Part shown: positions 5,105-5,130 of the stretch, one piece after another
Layout of the letters: each line of letters opens with the position of its first letter
Position numbering within the stretch: the first letter of the stretch is position 1
NCBI GenBank assembly: GCA_018716795.1
Contig: DVJK01000148.1
Location: 1 to 5,130 of the forward strand
Reading direction: 5' to 3'
Length of the DNA: 5,130 bases
Source: Candidatus Scatomorpha merdipullorum
GTDB lineage: Bacteria; Bacillota; Clostridia; Oscillospirales; Oscillospiraceae
Translations under genes and position numbers: made by a program
Notes under the pieces: model-generated
The model's input: the letters and a program-made list of their open reading frames with translations, nothing else
Databases searched by the model: none
Told to the model about the DNA's origin: nothing

Positions 5105-5130
5105 CACCCACGTTGCACCAACCCCTCAGT
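5105..5130 (+). repeat. Second copy of the unit E tag, cut by the window edge
   Basis: These 26 bases are identical to 4722-4747, in the same orientation, 383 bases apart. The match breaks immediately to the left (T versus G) and reaches the last base of the window. A complete second unit E, with its two hairpins, therefore probably continues outside. Confidence 0.8.

Larger units (their letters stand above)
3928..5130. other. Gene-free, repeat-dense intergenic region
   Basis: I find no credible coding sequence in this 1.2 kb. The open frames that exist run through the repeats, lack ribosome binding sites and have Arg/Pro/Gly-rich, non-protein-like composition. The stretch is built from related modules in both orientations, with at least ten small GC-rich hairpins, such as CGCCCG/CGGGCG (3927-3943) at its left border. 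No transposase, tRNA or rRNA sequence is recognisable. The array continues past the right edge. Confidence 0.8.

Noticed and set aside
3980..5130. CRISPR array
   Set aside because: Repeats differ in length and orientation, spacing is irregular, and the units are composite. There is no constant repeat with uniform spacers and no cas gene.

Overview
This 5.1 kb window looks like the chromosome of a GC-rich, spore-forming gut-type Clostridia, most likely Oscillospiraceae. That is an inference from four things: a T-box leader on an aminoacyl-tRNA synthetase gene, a SleB-type cortex hydrolase, frequent ATA isoleucine codons in otherwise GC-rich genes, and intergenic GTAGGGGC-type palindromes. No species can be named from the sequence alone.

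Layout. Bases 1-171 (minus strand) hold the first 57 codons of an ECF-like sigma-70 family factor that runs off the left edge, with a strong RBS and an extended -10 promoter. A divergent intergenic stretch follows. Bases 463-725 (plus) contain a promoter and a complete threonine T-box leader: Stem I with a candidate ACC specifier, an antiterminator with the canonical 7-nt bulge, and a competing terminator. The leader controls thrS (741-2510), a threonyl-tRNA synthetase that has the editing, catalytic and anticodon-binding domains but lacks the usual N-terminal TGS domain. Nineteen bases later comes a small threonine-rich lipoprotein (2530-3132) with a Pro/Thr/Glu linker and a beta-repeat C-terminus, which ends at a strong intrinsic terminator (3155-3192). 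That terminator overlaps the beginning of a secreted SleB-like cell wall hydrolase (3172-3867; PG_binding_1 plus Hydrolase_2), whose true start codon is unclear. A 17-bp perfect inverted repeat (3890-3927) closes the gene block.

From 3928 to the right edge (about 1.2 kb) I find no credible gene. The region is a mosaic of repeated GC-rich modules: two related units in plus orientation (3980-4210 and 4270-4430), one in minus orientation (4863-5090), partial units between them, and a short direct repeat at 4722 and again at the window end. Each unit carries small hairpins whose arms differ between copies but remain self-complementary.

How the parts fit together. Uncharged tRNA-Thr should let transcription pass the leader terminator and raise ThrRS. 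By spacing, the lipoprotein would be co-induced. The hydrolase lies beyond the second terminator and would depend on read-through or on a promoter I cannot identify. The repeat array is the least explained part of the window.
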